A stretch of DNA of 64,000 nucleotides from Panopea generosa. Lineage: Eukaryota > Mollusca > Bivalvia > Adapedonta > Hiatellidae. The stretch lies in NCBI GenBank assembly GCA_029582155.1, contig CM055896.1, positions 4,781,598-4,845,597 of the forward strand, given 5' to 3'. The notes under the pieces are model-generated. The model ran no database searches and had not been told where the DNA came from. It saw only the letters and a list, made by a program, of their open reading frames with translations. This document shows positions 14,053-26,416 of the stretch, one piece after another (positions within the stretch are counted from its first letter, which is position 1; every line of letters starts with the position of its first letter). The translations under genes and the position numbers were made by a program.

Positions 14053-14280
14053 CGTTATTGATAACCGCAACCCTTAGTGTAACAAAATAAGTTTGGTTAT
14101 ACTAAGAGTTATTGATAACCGCAAACCTTAGTGTAACAAAATAAGTAACAAATAAGTTTTGTTACACTAAGCGTTATTGATAACCACAAACCTTAGAGTA
14201 ACAGAATTAAGTTTACAGGGATGTGATACGATGAAGACAATCTTATTCCGGCGATAAGCTTTATTTTATTACACTAAGGG
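14053..14280. repeat. Subterminal repeats of the inverted-repeat element
   Basis: Three head-to-tail units of roughly 54-65 bp begin GTTATTGATAACC. Each contains CTTAGTGTAACA and, later, its inverse TTGTTACACTAAG, so each unit can fold on itself. Such motifs are often transposase binding sites in DNA transposons (inference). Confidence 0.6.
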
Positions 14281-15394
14281 TTGACGAATATGAGTTGTAT
14301 ACCGCATTCTTTAATAATTTGTTAACAACAGACCTAACTCGTCCGTGGCACCTTGGTTCTGAACACTGATATGAAGTTGGATTAAAATAAGGGCGAAAGA
14401 GCGGTGGTTTCTACTTGTAGTAATGATGACATTGAAAATTGTGAAACGCAAACGCATCCGAAGTATTTCTGTTCTGAACATATGTGTAACTTTGTAACAA
14501 AATAGTTAGGTTGTTGTGGCCTAATTTTGTAGTGTCAGCTAGTAGTTGTCTATTGGAATGATATAGGCTTTATTTAGAACAGGTAGTGTGGAATTGTTAA
14601 AACGTATCGATAGCTCGATTGAGTAACTTTTTTAAGATCTTTAAACATATTCATTCTTTGATTAAAGAATAAATCATTTTGACAGGTTTTTTCATGAAAT
14701 TTTATGAAGTATTCAGAAAGTTAGAATAATTAAACGGGTTTATATTTTATAAAACTAACTTAATTATATATTGGGCCTAATAACGTAAAATCCGCATCGT
14801 ATCATATCGTACGATATTCTGAAAGTTTGTTGTTTCATTCACTAAGGTATGTGGAGTGTTTTGCTATATATGTCTGACTGTATTATGGAAACGCGGTCAA
14901 GTCTAGCACAAACATCTTTTGGAGTTATCATGACGAGAAGGATTGAGAATGTTACTGTTCCAATACATAACAACAGATGGGTATGTGAATTTTATTTTAT
15001 CTTGTATATGGTCAAGTTATTTAAATGTCTGATAGATATATTTTGACGTAATCAGATCTTAATAAAGTTATATAAATTGTTCATATCCATTCCGACGAGA
15101 ATATCTGTAATTTAATTTCACATCCACGGTATTGAGAGTCGTTTTGTTAGAATATATGCCGAGGAAACTGAGAACGTATTTGAGCTGTTGATATCGTGTT
15201 TACCATGAAATTCAACATGTTAGAATTGATTGATATGTGTAACTAAATTTTGTTGATGCTTATTCTGATATTCACAAAGTGAATAGATACAGAATTGGTC
15301 CATAATTGGTTATATTATAAATGAGATGTTATGAAGAGATATAATTGCTATTTTGAGATTGACGGAAATTCAAATATGAGATGTTGTTTAAACT

Positions 15395-15540
15395 ACCATG
15401 AAACTGCATATAGTAAGAATTGAAAGAACTGTTATCATATATTGATAAATATACCATGAAACTGTTAGATGGTAAGAAATGAATACATTGTAATTATGTA
15501 TTGATAAAAGTACCATGAAATTGATAGATGGTAAGTAATA
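15395..15540. repeat. ~62-bp tandem repeat, three diverged copies
   Basis: The phrase TACCATGAAACTG (third copy TACCATGAAATTG) recurs near 15396, 15453 and 15512. Each is followed by a segment ending ATTGATAAA. It lies within the ~2.6-kb inverted-repeat element and has no coding potential. Confidence 0.6.
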
Positions 15541-16570
15541 GACGCCATGTCATTACGTAATAAGTAACAAGTAAATATATTGTAGCCGTTTTTAGACGAA
15601 CGCGAGGTATGTGTCCGCTACGTCAACGACGTATCTAGACGTGACAGGAAGTCAGCTGGTGGTAGTACCGTCATAAGGACAGAAACTAACATAATCGTTA
15701 TATAGACAGCTTGACGATCCTGACGTCGGAGTACGGTCGAAGATAGTTGGTACGAGGCGACGTTAAACACGAAAACTCAGTACAGAGTTTAGGGAAGATA
15801 AACCTGTTTATATAGCCATCGCCGCAAGGGACGATTGACGCTAAATCTACCATAATCCGCACGCGATAGTAGCATTTTGAAAACAATATTAGTGTATTAT
15901 TATAACAGTGTTAACATTCATATGATGTAAGCAGTTTAGATCGCGATATAGAGTTATGAAACATGTAGGAGAAAGAACTGTGTAAAAAAAGTGTTAATTC
16001 CATCATAGGACCTTTTTAAACCAACTGTTTTTTTTTGAGTAATTAGCTTTTAATTTAATATATTGTATAATTGTATATTCGTAATTTTATTCATGTAAAA
16101 TTAAAATTGCAAATTTTATTTTGAGTATACTTGTTTTCTACCCTCGTGAGTTGTCGGGCCTTGATCATTTTGCTACAAACTTGCATCGGATGGAAAATAA
16201 TGCCTGTAAGCGTTGACAGCGATTTTCTATCTTAGTAACAGTGACATTGACCGTTACCTGAAAATCGTGAAGTACTAAAAATGGACGGATAGACGGACAG
16301 TATAACGGACGGACATGGGTAGCACTTTATCCTCCTCACATAACCCACACCCCATTTTAAGGCAGTTGCATAACAAATACGTATCAGTATTAAACAGAAA
16401 ATTTGCCATAATATGTAGGGATATTATAGAGATGATTTCCTAAATTCTGTTACATATTGCAACAATATGTCATATATCGCCCCTTAATGTAACAAAATAT
16501 TTTTGTTCCACTAAGGGTGAAATAATTGTTACACTTAGGGGTTTTGTTACTCTAAGGGTTACCACAAAGT

Positions 16571-18300
16571 TTGCCATAAAAACGTTAACCAAAGTATAAA
16601 ATGGGTCATAATTTCGTCTTAATTAAATCAATATCATGTTATTCCATTTACTGCACATATTGCAATTGAGGTAATGAACACAAATGTAAAGTTTTATTGA
16701 TGGGTTACATTTAATATTTTGTAATGATATAAGGGCTTGTTATAGAACGTTAACTATATTCTGAGTATACAATAAAGGTCAAAACCAAATAATCTTATTA
16801 ACTTCAAAGGCAATAACAGTAAATAACGCACTTAAGTCCATGGATGTATGATTATTAAAAGCTGAGATATGAGTTTACTATAAAGTTTGGATAAAATTGA
16901 AATTGTCTAAAATTGCCTTAGTATAAGAGAACTAATAACTCTGCCTAAAATAAAAGCAATGTTATCGAAGACCCATGAGTTCCCTGAATGGTAGTGAATG
17001 CATGTGATATTTTAACACATTTCACTAGACCAGATAATGATTCCACCAAAACGAAGACACAATCATATCTATTCTTTAATATCGTATCGTATATATCTAT
17101 TTTATCATGTAAAGCCCATAACTAATCCCCATAAAAAGTGTAACCATCTTAAGACTATATAAATTATTTAAATAAATAAACCTGATATTTATTCAGATAT
17201 GTATATTTATTGGGTGATACTTTCTAATGAAGACATACGATCAATAAAAGTATAAAACGATGGAAGGTAACGTGCTGATTATATGTTTATTTTGCTGTTC
17301 TTAATATTTCAAAAAATTTTTTTTAAATTAATTTACATTTGTTTTATAATTTTTTATGAGTTTTATTGTAACACAATCGCATTGGAAAGTCATGTTCATC
17401 AATGTTGGCACTAGACATTGCTGCTGTGGTAACAAAACGATTTATTTTCTTAAAAACACTCGCTGAACGCCAGTGTTAAAATAATAATAAGTATATAAAA
17501 CAGTTATATTTTAAACGTGTATTGTAATATACACATGTTTTGCAATAGCAATCATGCACAGATTATGCTATTTATTATTTTTGAAATATTTAGATCTGAA
17601 TTTGTTTTTTAACAAAAAAAGTAAAATTATCTTTTGATAATTTACAGAAACTCTTGATCTAAATCATATTAAAATTTAAAAGAAATGTTTCGCCTTGACC
17701 GATATTTGGAACTACAACCTTAAACATGCAAAGAGAACGATACACTACGTTCACTACGGAAATAACATATAAGAAAAATAATCATATACACATAATGATC
17801 TATTTCGCAAACAGGTATTTTTCAAATTAATCTTCAGCCGCAGGATAATATTTTCTTAGTTATTGCCATAAGGTCATATAAGGACTTCCTTAAAGCCTAA
17901 ACATTAGTAACCTCCATCATTCTTAAGTTTATGTATACTTGGTAGGAGTACCTGTTGTTTAACACAATTATGTAGTTCTTACAGGTCAAGTGTGTTAGCG
18001 CGTGTCAAAATTAATAAGACCATTGACGATCCACATGCATTATTTCCGAATACTAGTAGTTACTTGATGGCCTCACAACCAAATGATCTTCCCGTAACAT
18101 TGCACTTATTTAATTGTTAAAAATGCCGGTAGTAATTGGAATATTTAAAACATGAAGGCCTTTACGCTCTCCTGAACTTGATTTGTTTAAAATATTGAAA
18201 GCATTTGAATGTATAGCTTTATTCATTGAGAAGTTAATGAAATTTATGGAACATCGATAGGCGAAAAGAAACATGTTCTTTCAATTAAAGGGCATATAAC
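16571..18300. other. AT-rich intergenic DNA, no gene seen
   Basis: Only short frames broken by frequent stops; long A/T runs near 17310-17360. Nothing supported as a gene, RNA or mobile element. Confidence 0.5.
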
Positions 18301-18309
18301 TCAGCATAT

Positions 18310-18650
18310 ATCTTTCCAAACCAATTGTTAAAAATTATGGTCTTATACGATATAAAAATAAAACTAGATCTCCTGTTACAAATAGATTGCTCTGACAACG
18401 CAAGAACAAATAGCAGATCCTATAATAGTTGATATAAAATAGTCCATATTTTCGAAAGTGTCTGAGATACTACGGTTATATACATCACACCAATTGTTAA
18501 AAATCATTGTCTTATGGCTATATACAATATAAAAATAAAAATAAAACTAGAGCTTCTGCTGGAAATATCTCATCCTAAAATAGTTGCAATAAACTAGTAC
18601 ATGTATACGAAACTGTCTGAGATACTACAGCTATATACATTATAGCATAC
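18310..18650. repeat. ~170-bp tandem duplication, diverged
   Basis: Two similar segments follow each other. Each has CCAATTGTTAAAAAT, then a TCTTAT phrase, ATATAAAAATAAAACTAGA, and later GTCTGAGATACTAC with a GCTATATACAT-like end. The copies differ at many positions, so the duplication is not recent. Confidence 0.65.
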
Positions 18651-19013
18651 TAGTTCATTTTCATTCCATTCAAATCAAATGTAAAAATTATATCGATGAG
18701 ATAAACGAAATGAAAATTTCAAAGAGTGATTAACCCCACCTTCGACTATTGAAATTAGATAGCTTTAGATTACCCGAGGTCTGATGTTTGTATGCATCAT
18801 GTGTAAGATTGATTACAACTCGATCACAATTAAATCATATACATGTATATATGAACTGATTTGCAGATTTGTTATACGTCCTGTTGTTATAAACAACATT
18901 TCCAAATTCCAATACAGTCTAAATTTAAATGAAACTTTAATTACACACACACTATGGCATTTTATACAATGTAATTGCATGTATAGGACACATACCTTGA
19001 TGTTTCGATTTCT

Positions 19014-19982
19014 TTAAGGTTCTTTTTCCATGTCTACTAGCTTCTTATTACAGGCTTCAACTTCTAACTGTAAAGTATGTTCGTGTTTTCTGCTTTCTTT
19101 AAGTTGTTCTAATGTTACCAAATCCTGTCTACGTTTCATTTTTGCCAGAGTGATTTCCTTTTGCAATTGATCTTTACTTTTTTGTAACGTGTCTATCTTC
19201 TTATTAGATAACTCAAGTTCTTGTGTTTGCTGTTGGACATTCTCATTGGCCTGGTTCAACTTCAGTTCTTTTTCTGATAGTTTTTCCTGTAAAATTCCCT
19301 TTGTACGAGCTAAATATTCGTTTCCCGACTTTAATTGTACTATCTCTCTATGCTGCTGATCGAGCGAGTTTTGCATTGTTTCAGTAGTGTCGTTATATGC
19401 TTGCTTAAAACTTTCTAGCTCAACTTGTTTTGCACTTATGTCATGTTTAAGTATTTCTTTCTCTTTCGTAATTTCATCATTCTGACATCGGGCTAATTTA
19501 ATGGCGTCATCAAAATTTTCTTGTTGCTTGTCAATTGTCTTTTGCATACTTTCACATTTTGAAGCATATTTCTCACAATTCTTTTCAGCTTCTTTCAATG
19601 CAAGGTCTTGTTGTTTAACAACCTTTTGCAAATCATCATTATCATGCTGGTTCTGGTCGATTTGTTCTCGAAACACTTGATGTTCGACTTTGGACCGTTG
19701 ATATATCTCTTCTAGATTTTTAAATTCACCAACAGCTTCATTGTATCTGGCGTTTATTTCTTCTATTTCATTTTGCTGCTGATTTATGATATCCTTCAGT
19801 TTTTCAATTTTCAACTTCAGTTTTTCATTCTTTGCTGCTTGTTGGGCCATAGAGGCAATAACAGCATTGCTGTTGCGAACTAATTCCTGATATTCAGATT
19901 GTTTTTCTTCTAAATGGCCTTTAAGTGTTGTTATCTCATGTTCAAGAACGACCTCGCGACTTTTGCCTTCTGAAAAGCGAGT
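19014..19982 (-). CDS. B-box/coiled-coil protein, exon 2 (coiled coil and C-terminus)
   Basis: Minus-strand exon of 969 bases ending in TAA, preceded by a pyrimidine-rich stretch and an AG acceptor at 19983-19984 (TTTTTCAG). It enters in phase 0. It encodes 322 residues, almost entirely heptad-like and rich in E, K, Q and L (for example EKLKLKIEKLKDIINQQQNE), so a long parallel coiled coil is predicted. In TRIM-type proteins such a segment drives dimerisation. No NHL, filamin, SPRY or other C-terminal domain follows the coiled coil; the frame simply stops. Joined to exon 1 across a ~3.6-kb intron in matching phase, the predicted protein is about 507 residues. An intervening exon cannot be excluded, and the frame could also belong to another coiled-coil gene. 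Confidence 0.65.
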   Translation of the reverse strand, partial: TRFSEGKSREVVLEHEITTLKGHLEEKQSEYQELVRNSNAVIASMAQQAAKNEKLKLKIEKLKDIINQQQNEIEEINARYNEAVGEFKNLEEIYQRSKVEHQVFREQIDQNQHDNDDLQKVVKQQDLALKEAEKNCEKYASKCESMQKTIDKQQENFDDAIKLARCQNDEITKEKEILKHDISAKQVELESFKQAYNDTTETMQNSLDQQHREIVQLKSGNEYLARTKGILQEKLSEKELKLNQANENVQQQTQELELSNKKIDTLQKSKDQLQKEITLAKMKRRQDLVTLEQLKESRKHEHTLQLEVEACNKKLVDMEKEP

Positions 19983-20659
19983 CTGAAAAAGATATCTTTA
20001 TTGCCATGCATCTTTTAAATATTTCAATATCGTAAAGAGAGTTTAATGAAGAATATCATGGTCGTTAGCTGTTACTAGCCTGGTAATTCCTGGTTGCAAC
20101 AAACAAATCTCAAAGCATACGTTTACTGCGTTAAACAATGTTTAATTCCTCTGCTTTCGTATAACAAAACGCATATATAATTATAATCTAATTGATTTTT
20201 CGATTAGAAAACGTAATTTGAATACAACTGTTGAAATATTGTCATTAAAATAATCTTTGCATTGGCTGTTTTGAATAGTATTACATGCTTCAAATATTAA
20301 AATGATCGCATAGAAATGCATGGGATTGGGCCATTTGTTATACCTACAACAGGAGAGGAAATGAAAAGTAGTGGTGGGGTGGGAGGTGTGAGGGGGTGGG
20401 GAAGAGACATTTACTCTGTCCTTAGTGAAGAATACTGATTATGTAAAAGGTGTGATTTAATTGTGACAAACGCACATGTGCTACTTGGAGGAAGCAACCC
20501 TTTCTTACACCGTCATTTACTCGCAAAAATTACCAATTCAAAGTGCGAAGGTAAATACAAACTTAAACCTGACTAAACCGTCATTATTTGTGTACATATC
20601 GTACCAAAAACTTTAAATACCACCATTAATTGTCTACATTTTTAAATTTGAAAATGTCA

Positions 20660-21610
20660 ATTGTACACTGATTGAAGTCGGGCAAGGCGCAGACAAACTC
20701 TCCATCGATTCCTGGACTACCTGATCCGCTGTTGCGGACACACCAACACATGCACTGTCTTGCAAGGCTGAAGAGAAAACAGGGTCAATATAACAACTAC
20801 GTCGGGACGAGGAAGAAAATAGAACGCTTCGCTGTTGACAACGGAGTTACAAAAATACACTTAAAAAATTAGCAAAAAAACATTTACGAGCATGAGAGAC
20901 AGAACGTCAAACTGAAGAAACTGAACAATGGAGAAACGTGGTTGTTAACAAGTTACCATCAGCGGCTTGGACGATACAAGACAAATGACCGTTCTCCTCA
21001 CCATAACACATAGTAGTTCTCTATTACCGTTACAACTGATCTACCTGATCTACGCCGGAAAGACTGACGGGTGCCTACCAACAGGAGTTGATTGTCCACC
21101 TGAGTGAAGTGTTAACATACAGTGAGTCGCGATGGAGTACATAAGAGACATTGCTTAGATACGGAGACAGCGGGAGCACCCCCTATGTAACCGGCGTCCG
21201 GACACCCTACCCTATATCAGTGTGAGCAGCAAGATGTCGCAATATTCGACGTGTTAAGAACAGATCAGAGTCCAGCCGTGATGAAGAAACTAAAGTATAA
21301 CGGGATCACACCCATGTTTCTACCAGCATGATGTACGGACTTTCTCCAGCCACTGAACCTAGCTGTCAACTACGACTAAAAGGAAGTGTTAAAGGGACAG
21401 ATCCACAAATTGTATACGCAGGAGATAAGGATCACGTTACAAGCAAACATCGACGGAGAACGACCATATGCTGTGGATATGAAAACTTCGACCCTCAAAC
21501 CAATTCATGCAAAGTGAGTCATCAACACGCACATCGAGATGGATGGACGCTGAGATATCATTTAGAAAGGATTCCAGAAGGTAGGCCTACTGTAAATGAT
21601 GCCATGTGAC
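20660..21610 (+). pseudogene. Decayed coding-like stretch with one galaxin-like motif
   Basis: This plus-strand stretch is less AT-rich than its surroundings and contains short open pieces broken by stops. The first piece (about 20672-20872) has a helix-turn-helix-like tail (ERFAVDNGVTKIHLKN). The last (21328-21609) contains ICCGYENFDPQTNSCK (about 21466-21513), which fits the CCG-x3-Y/F-D/N-P-x-T-x2-C pattern of galaxin-type repeats found in some calcifying animals. A GTGAGT donor-like sequence follows directly. With a single motif, this could be a stray exon, a pseudogene or coincidence. The function is not recognised. Confidence 0.25.
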
Positions 21611-23084
21611 TACGTACCATTGTGTTCTAATGATCTGTAAATGAATGTGCTTCGGCTTTGTTAATTTTATTCATTAAAAACGTACCACAATATACTGGAT
21701 GATAAAAAGAAACGATACTATTACAAATAAAATAAAATATTCCATTTAATATAAGATATTACATTACTAGTAACGTTGTATTTTAGTTTTCTTTGTATGC
21801 GCGTATACTGTCCTTTTACAATGTTTACCGTAGGCCTACGCGTATCGTAAAATAACTCGATAACATTTTGATTCAAGGTGACGGTCTATTTTTAGCACCT
21901 ATTACATTTAATATCAGATTGAAATACACAAGCAGTAATTAGCGTATATTATAACACGCAACACACACATGTCTATGAGCGGGTGGACGTAGATTTACAG
22001 ATGAATTGAGTATTCAAATAATTCTTAGTATACTATTTACAAAATCATGTATGTAAATATTGATGCAATCTGCCGAAAGAAAAATATATAAATAAAGGAT
22101 GAATTATTGACCGCAATGCGGCGCACGTAGGCATATAAAAACAAAGATAATTTCTATTGACAGCATTAACATAGTGTAAACTATGTTTGTGTGCATTTGA
22201 TTTTGTTGTCAAGGATACTTGATTCTAAAGCAGCACACATGGTTTCAGTAATATCTGTTAAAAAGATATTTTGAAAGCAGAGATTATAATGAAAAAAAGA
22301 AAATATATATTCGATTTTATTGAACCATTACAATTACATACATATGCGCTCTCTATCACTTGCCGTAGTAGTGTTCTCTTTTCGAGCCACATAGAGTGAT
22401 CTCCCGTGATCCTAAAGAATCAGAAATGATAAAATCCTGGGGCAATTGTTACAGTTCGGCATGAATTACGACATTGGGAGAGCACAGAAGCCCTAATGAT
22501 GAGTGACATGGACTTAGATTGGCCCCTGGCCGAAAGGTGTCGTTTGAAGATTATTGGAACAGTTTTTGTAACTAATTAGAATTACAATCAACGGTTAGAT
22601 TTTTTTTAACTATATTGCAAGGCAGATATTTTGAAAAGGGATAAAGCTATCTTCTTTTTTTCTAAAGTATATTAAATAATGAATCTTATATATTAATATC
22701 ACTTCAGTCAAACTATGTTTACCCCAGAGAAATTATGAGGGAAACTGAAATAAAATCAGAATATGAAACTGTGTTTTTATTTAGATTAGTAAATATAGGC
22801 AACCGGTCCATACCATTAACAAAGAATATGAGAAATACGTAGTCTATATTGATCTTAATTCATTAAACGATGTAAGTGCTGTACAAATTGGTACAGGCAA
22901 CTTCAAACTTGTTAAAACAATAAATATAATGCATACTTCACAAAATATTCTTTTTCCAGTTATCATCCAGCGATAAAGTTATTAACGTCATTTTCATCTC
23001 TTTGATAACAATTTTTAAGTGATGGAAAAAGACACCAAACTTGTGAACGTTTATCCGCAAATAACTGGACAACTAGGGTTAGGG

Positions 23085-23183
23085 ACAGGGTTTTGGGTGG
23101 GGCTGGGCTTAAACTAACGATATGGGAGGTGTGAGAACGTGATCTGAAGACAGCGCTTTAGTCCACTCGGCAACTGATACCAT
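23085..23183 (-). repeat. tRNA-Leu-like fragment (SINE head or tRNA pseudogene)
   Basis: Reading the minus strand, GTTGCCGAGTGGACTAAAGC resembles the A-box region of tRNA-Leu, and AGTTTAAGCCC further on resembles a weak B box. The acceptor arms do not pair, so it is not a working tRNA gene. Confidence 0.45.
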
Positions 23184-23598
23184 TTGTGAATATCTAATTA
23201 TCTAATATCTTAATCGGGCTCAATTAAATTTTAAACACGGGCTAATCCTAAATTACTTGTGAAGTAGAGTTAAAGAAACATATATAGTTCATTCACTCCA
23301 TTTGTTTAAAACCGTATTTCTCTATTTAAAAGGTTTATTGATATCGATCAATTTATTATGTACAGTATACAAAAATATGACCAGTCGTTGTAGTTTATTA
23401 ACTGTATGAGTGAGTATGGCCATGTTTAGTCAGTAAATAAAAATGCATAACAATAAGTAAACACATACTGCATTTTGCTTGTGGTTGATTTATTGTTTGT
23501 GTTTTATAAACAAACTTTATGTATTTGCCAATAATACAATATGTATGACTTCACCGAGCATGATCTTATTTAAATTATTGTATTAATAAACACATTAC

Positions 23599-24153
23599 CT
23601 TTGGTTCGTTCTTCATTTCTTTAAACTTTTGAGGCGCAACTGTCTTGTGTTGTTTCACATATGCATTACACAGGTTCATCGACGTATCTGATGTAGAATC
23701 TTTAACAACGTTACCTTTAGCAATGGCACCGGTCTCTTGACCTTGATCAACCAACTGATGGTCATAATTAAAAGCAAATCGGTTGTGGTGTTTAGTACAA
23801 ACTGCACACATTGCAACATGACAATCTACACAGTATTTTACAGCATCGTTAGTTTCATCTTTTTCCATGCATATTACACAAACCGATATGTCTTCTGACC
23901 CATGCTGGATTGTCTGGGAAAAATCAACATTCTTTTCTTTCATTTCCGCCATGTTTAGCAGTGTATGTGCCTTCATCGGTTTCAACATATTATGGTATTT
24001 AACACAAGGATCGCAAAACAGCTCGCTGCATTGTTCACAGAAGCATGAAGCTGAAACAAATGAATCATCCTTACGACACGGTGAACATATATAGGCCCGC
24101 TTTGCCTCCTGAACAACATCTATTCCGCCGTACAAATCGCTTCCTTCCGCCAT
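23599..24153 (-). CDS. B-box/coiled-coil (TRIM-like) protein, exon 1 with two B-box zinc fingers
   Basis: Begins with ATG at 24153 and runs 185 codons to a donor after AAG at 23599. The first zinc-binding cluster is C23, C26, C39, C42, C47, C50, H54 and H63. The second is C92, C95, C108, C111, C116, C119, H122 and H132. The spacing is that of tandem B-boxes in TRIM proteins. There is no RING finger ahead of them, so this is a RING-less TRIM relative; such proteins bind partners or act as scaffolds rather than as ubiquitin ligases themselves (family knowledge). Bivalves carry very many genes of this type, often linked to innate immunity. A TTTATAGC stretch about 55 bases upstream of the ATG could be a TATA-like element. 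It could also be transcribed with an extra upstream exon not seen here. Confidence 0.75.
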
Positions 24154-24844
24154 TTTGATCGTGCCGAATGAAATGATAGATTTGACATGCTCCGTTGCTT
24201 GCTATAAATTGCTTTTGAAGTAGGAAGTAGAGTTTGAATACCTACATAGTTCATTCACTTTATATGTTTAAAACCGTATTGCTATATTTGTTTAAATATT
24301 TCGATCTTGTTGTAGAAATAACTTCACAAGGTAATTGCTTTTTAGATAAAACGCTTTATAATGTATGGGTATAGAGTGTTCTAATATATTATCTGCAGTA
24401 TTTTACTGGCTGTTTTGTCACTAATTCGTATATGCACGTAATTGGATCTAAGCAAAACATTTCAATATTTTGAGTAATAGAGTTTACCAAATGTCATGAG
24501 TGTATCTTGATTTGTATAAATTGTGCAAATATACCTTTTGTTAATCAAGAACATATTCTAGTTGGCATAACTAGATCTTCTCCGTTTACATTCATATAGT
24601 GTACTTAACTTGTATGAGCGCTAATAATGTAACAGGAAGAATGCTAGGCTTTGTTTTCGTTATAAACTTTAAAATCACGTCACGAAGTGTAATCTGATAG
24701 ACTTTGTTAACGACAGATCAAATATTTAATAACACATAATCAATAATTGAATGTAAGCTCTAAATTCAGGTCTCCTTATATTATCTATATCATCTATATA
24801 AAACAGTATTTGCCTGTTTAACTATAACTTTTATATTACACATA
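24154..24844. other. Region upstream of the B-box gene, no gene seen
   Basis: Contains the presumed promoter of the B-box gene at its left edge. The rest is AT-rich with no frame or recognised repeat. Confidence 0.45.
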
Positions 24845-25019
24845 CAGTCAAACCTGTATTAAGCAACTAGTGAATGGAAGGGGCAAAAGTGGTCTTTTAA
24901 GACAGGTGGTTGCTTAATACAGGTTAATTTGCTCTGAAAACATAGAAATGGAAAAAAACAAATATGGCTGCTTAAGACAAGTGGCTTAATAGAGGTGGCC
25001 GCATACACAGGTTTGACTG
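24845..25019. mobile_element. 175-bp MITE, pogo/Tc1-like ends, TA target duplication
   Basis: Starts CAGTCAAACCTGTATTAAGC and ends in the inverse CAGGTTTGACTG, with TA on both sides (24843-24844 and 25020-25021). Inside, the phrase TTAAGACAGGTGG and near-copies recur. The ends resemble those of pogo-type elements, which also duplicate TA. It is too short for a transposase, so it depends on a partner element. A truncated relative lies at 56150-56316. Confidence 0.75.
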
Positions 25020-25021
25020 TA

Positions 25022-26410
25022 CAATGTTTTTAAAAGTGGTTTCATTCCAGGGAATTAATGTATTTTTACCTAAAATGCACTTTAACTTGCATGTTGTCCA
25101 GTTGTTTTTTTAATGCAGTGGACTATTCCACTTCGGTTTTTATTAAAAAGCCGTCAATGTTTGATCTAAAGTTCATCCACCTCCTAAAATCGCATACAAC
25201 TCAGTTCCTGTGGATCCAGTGGGTTCTCATCTCTGTATATTTTAGCCAAGACTTTGTTTTTCACAACTGAAGAAAAGCATAATCTCTTTGAATCACTTTG
25301 AAAAAATACTAAACCGAATAATACAGCACTTAATTTTAGCGTAAGAATCATATTACCGTGACTAAAAGGGGGCAAAACTGTGTACTGAGATGAAACATTC
25401 TGTGATATAGAACTATGACCTTATCACTGATGCGATCCTTTAATATATTCATGACCGCACAGTTGTTATTTCATTGCATTGAAGCCATGACCAAGGTATT
25501 CCAACTGTAATATTTATCGATTTAAGACAAACTCTTTATTAAAGAGGAGTGTTATTGTCATTGTCCCAGCCTACCTCATATAATGGCTGTAGCCACTGTT
25601 CAACATCACTTTTGACCAACTATATTGAAGTGAAAGTATATAACGCGATCACAGCAATGCCTAATGATTTTTTTGTGAAAACACTTTGATGGAAAGTTAG
25701 TAAATTTTAGATTAAAAATTCAAAACTGATCTGTGATATTTGACCTTGTGATTAATGCTATTTATGTTGATAATATTCATGACTGCAATTGTTATCACAT
25801 TATATATTACCTTGGAGTTCAATAAATATAAATACTCTAGGTTCAATGCTTATAAAAAATTGCCAACGAGCTTAATAAATTCAATAATAAATGAACACAA
25901 ATGTTACATTCTATTTATCACATATCTATAAAATACTAGTAGTACATTTAGGTCTACCATTTAGTTTTCCGAATACATGTAAAACGAATTAGAAAAATCG
26001 GACATACTATTCATCCTCAGTCGTAGTATGACGCAACGTATGTAAATGACGTCATTTCATCATGACAAATAGACGTCATTGGTATATTCGGATAAGTCGG
26101 AAAGCAATTCGGCATTAAACGTATGAGAGCTATAGGGGATTTATCATTGGCGCAAAACGCCTGTGAAAATCACCGGAACTGTATTGTTATAACATGAAAA
26201 TGATTAAACACATAAACACTAAACAAGTTGAGTAACTTACATGCACATATGTTCACATACACACACGCACATACATACACGCCTGTGCACCACCACACGT
26301 ATACGCACTTATTATCGACATTTCAATACTCATATAAATGTGATCTTATTTTGTATTAACCCAAAGTTTCTTTTACATAAGAAAGTTTTTTTTAGGATGA
26401 ACACATTTGT
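25022..26410. other. Intergenic DNA, no gene seen
   Basis: Only short, stop-rich frames. A CA-rich stretch lies near 26250-26310. Nothing supported. Confidence 0.45.
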
Positions 26411-26416
26411 CAGGTA

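Larger units (their letters stand above)
13984..16570. mobile_element. ~2.6-kb terminal-inverted-repeat element, no transposase recognised
   Basis: The first 46 bases (13984-14029, starting ACTTTGTGGCAACCCTCGG) match the reverse complement of the last 46 (16525-16570) with 7 mismatches. Just inside the left end the motif CCTTAGTGTAACA and its inverse recur several times (14053-14280) in units opening GTTATTGATAACCGCAA. Further copies sit inside the right end (16485-16520). Inverted ends with subterminal repeats are typical of cut-and-paste DNA transposons. No clear target-site duplication was found and no transposase motif is readable inside, so this is probably a non-autonomous or old copy of unknown superfamily. 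Confidence 0.65.
19983..23598 (-). other. Predicted intron of the B-box/coiled-coil gene
   Basis: Bounded by a GT donor right after AAG at 23599 (AAG followed by GTAATG) and an AG acceptor before 19982. Both borders are phase 0. It contains a degraded coding-like stretch on the plus strand (20660-21610) and a tRNA-Leu-like fragment (23085-23183). The rest is AT-rich with nothing assignable. Confidence 0.55.
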
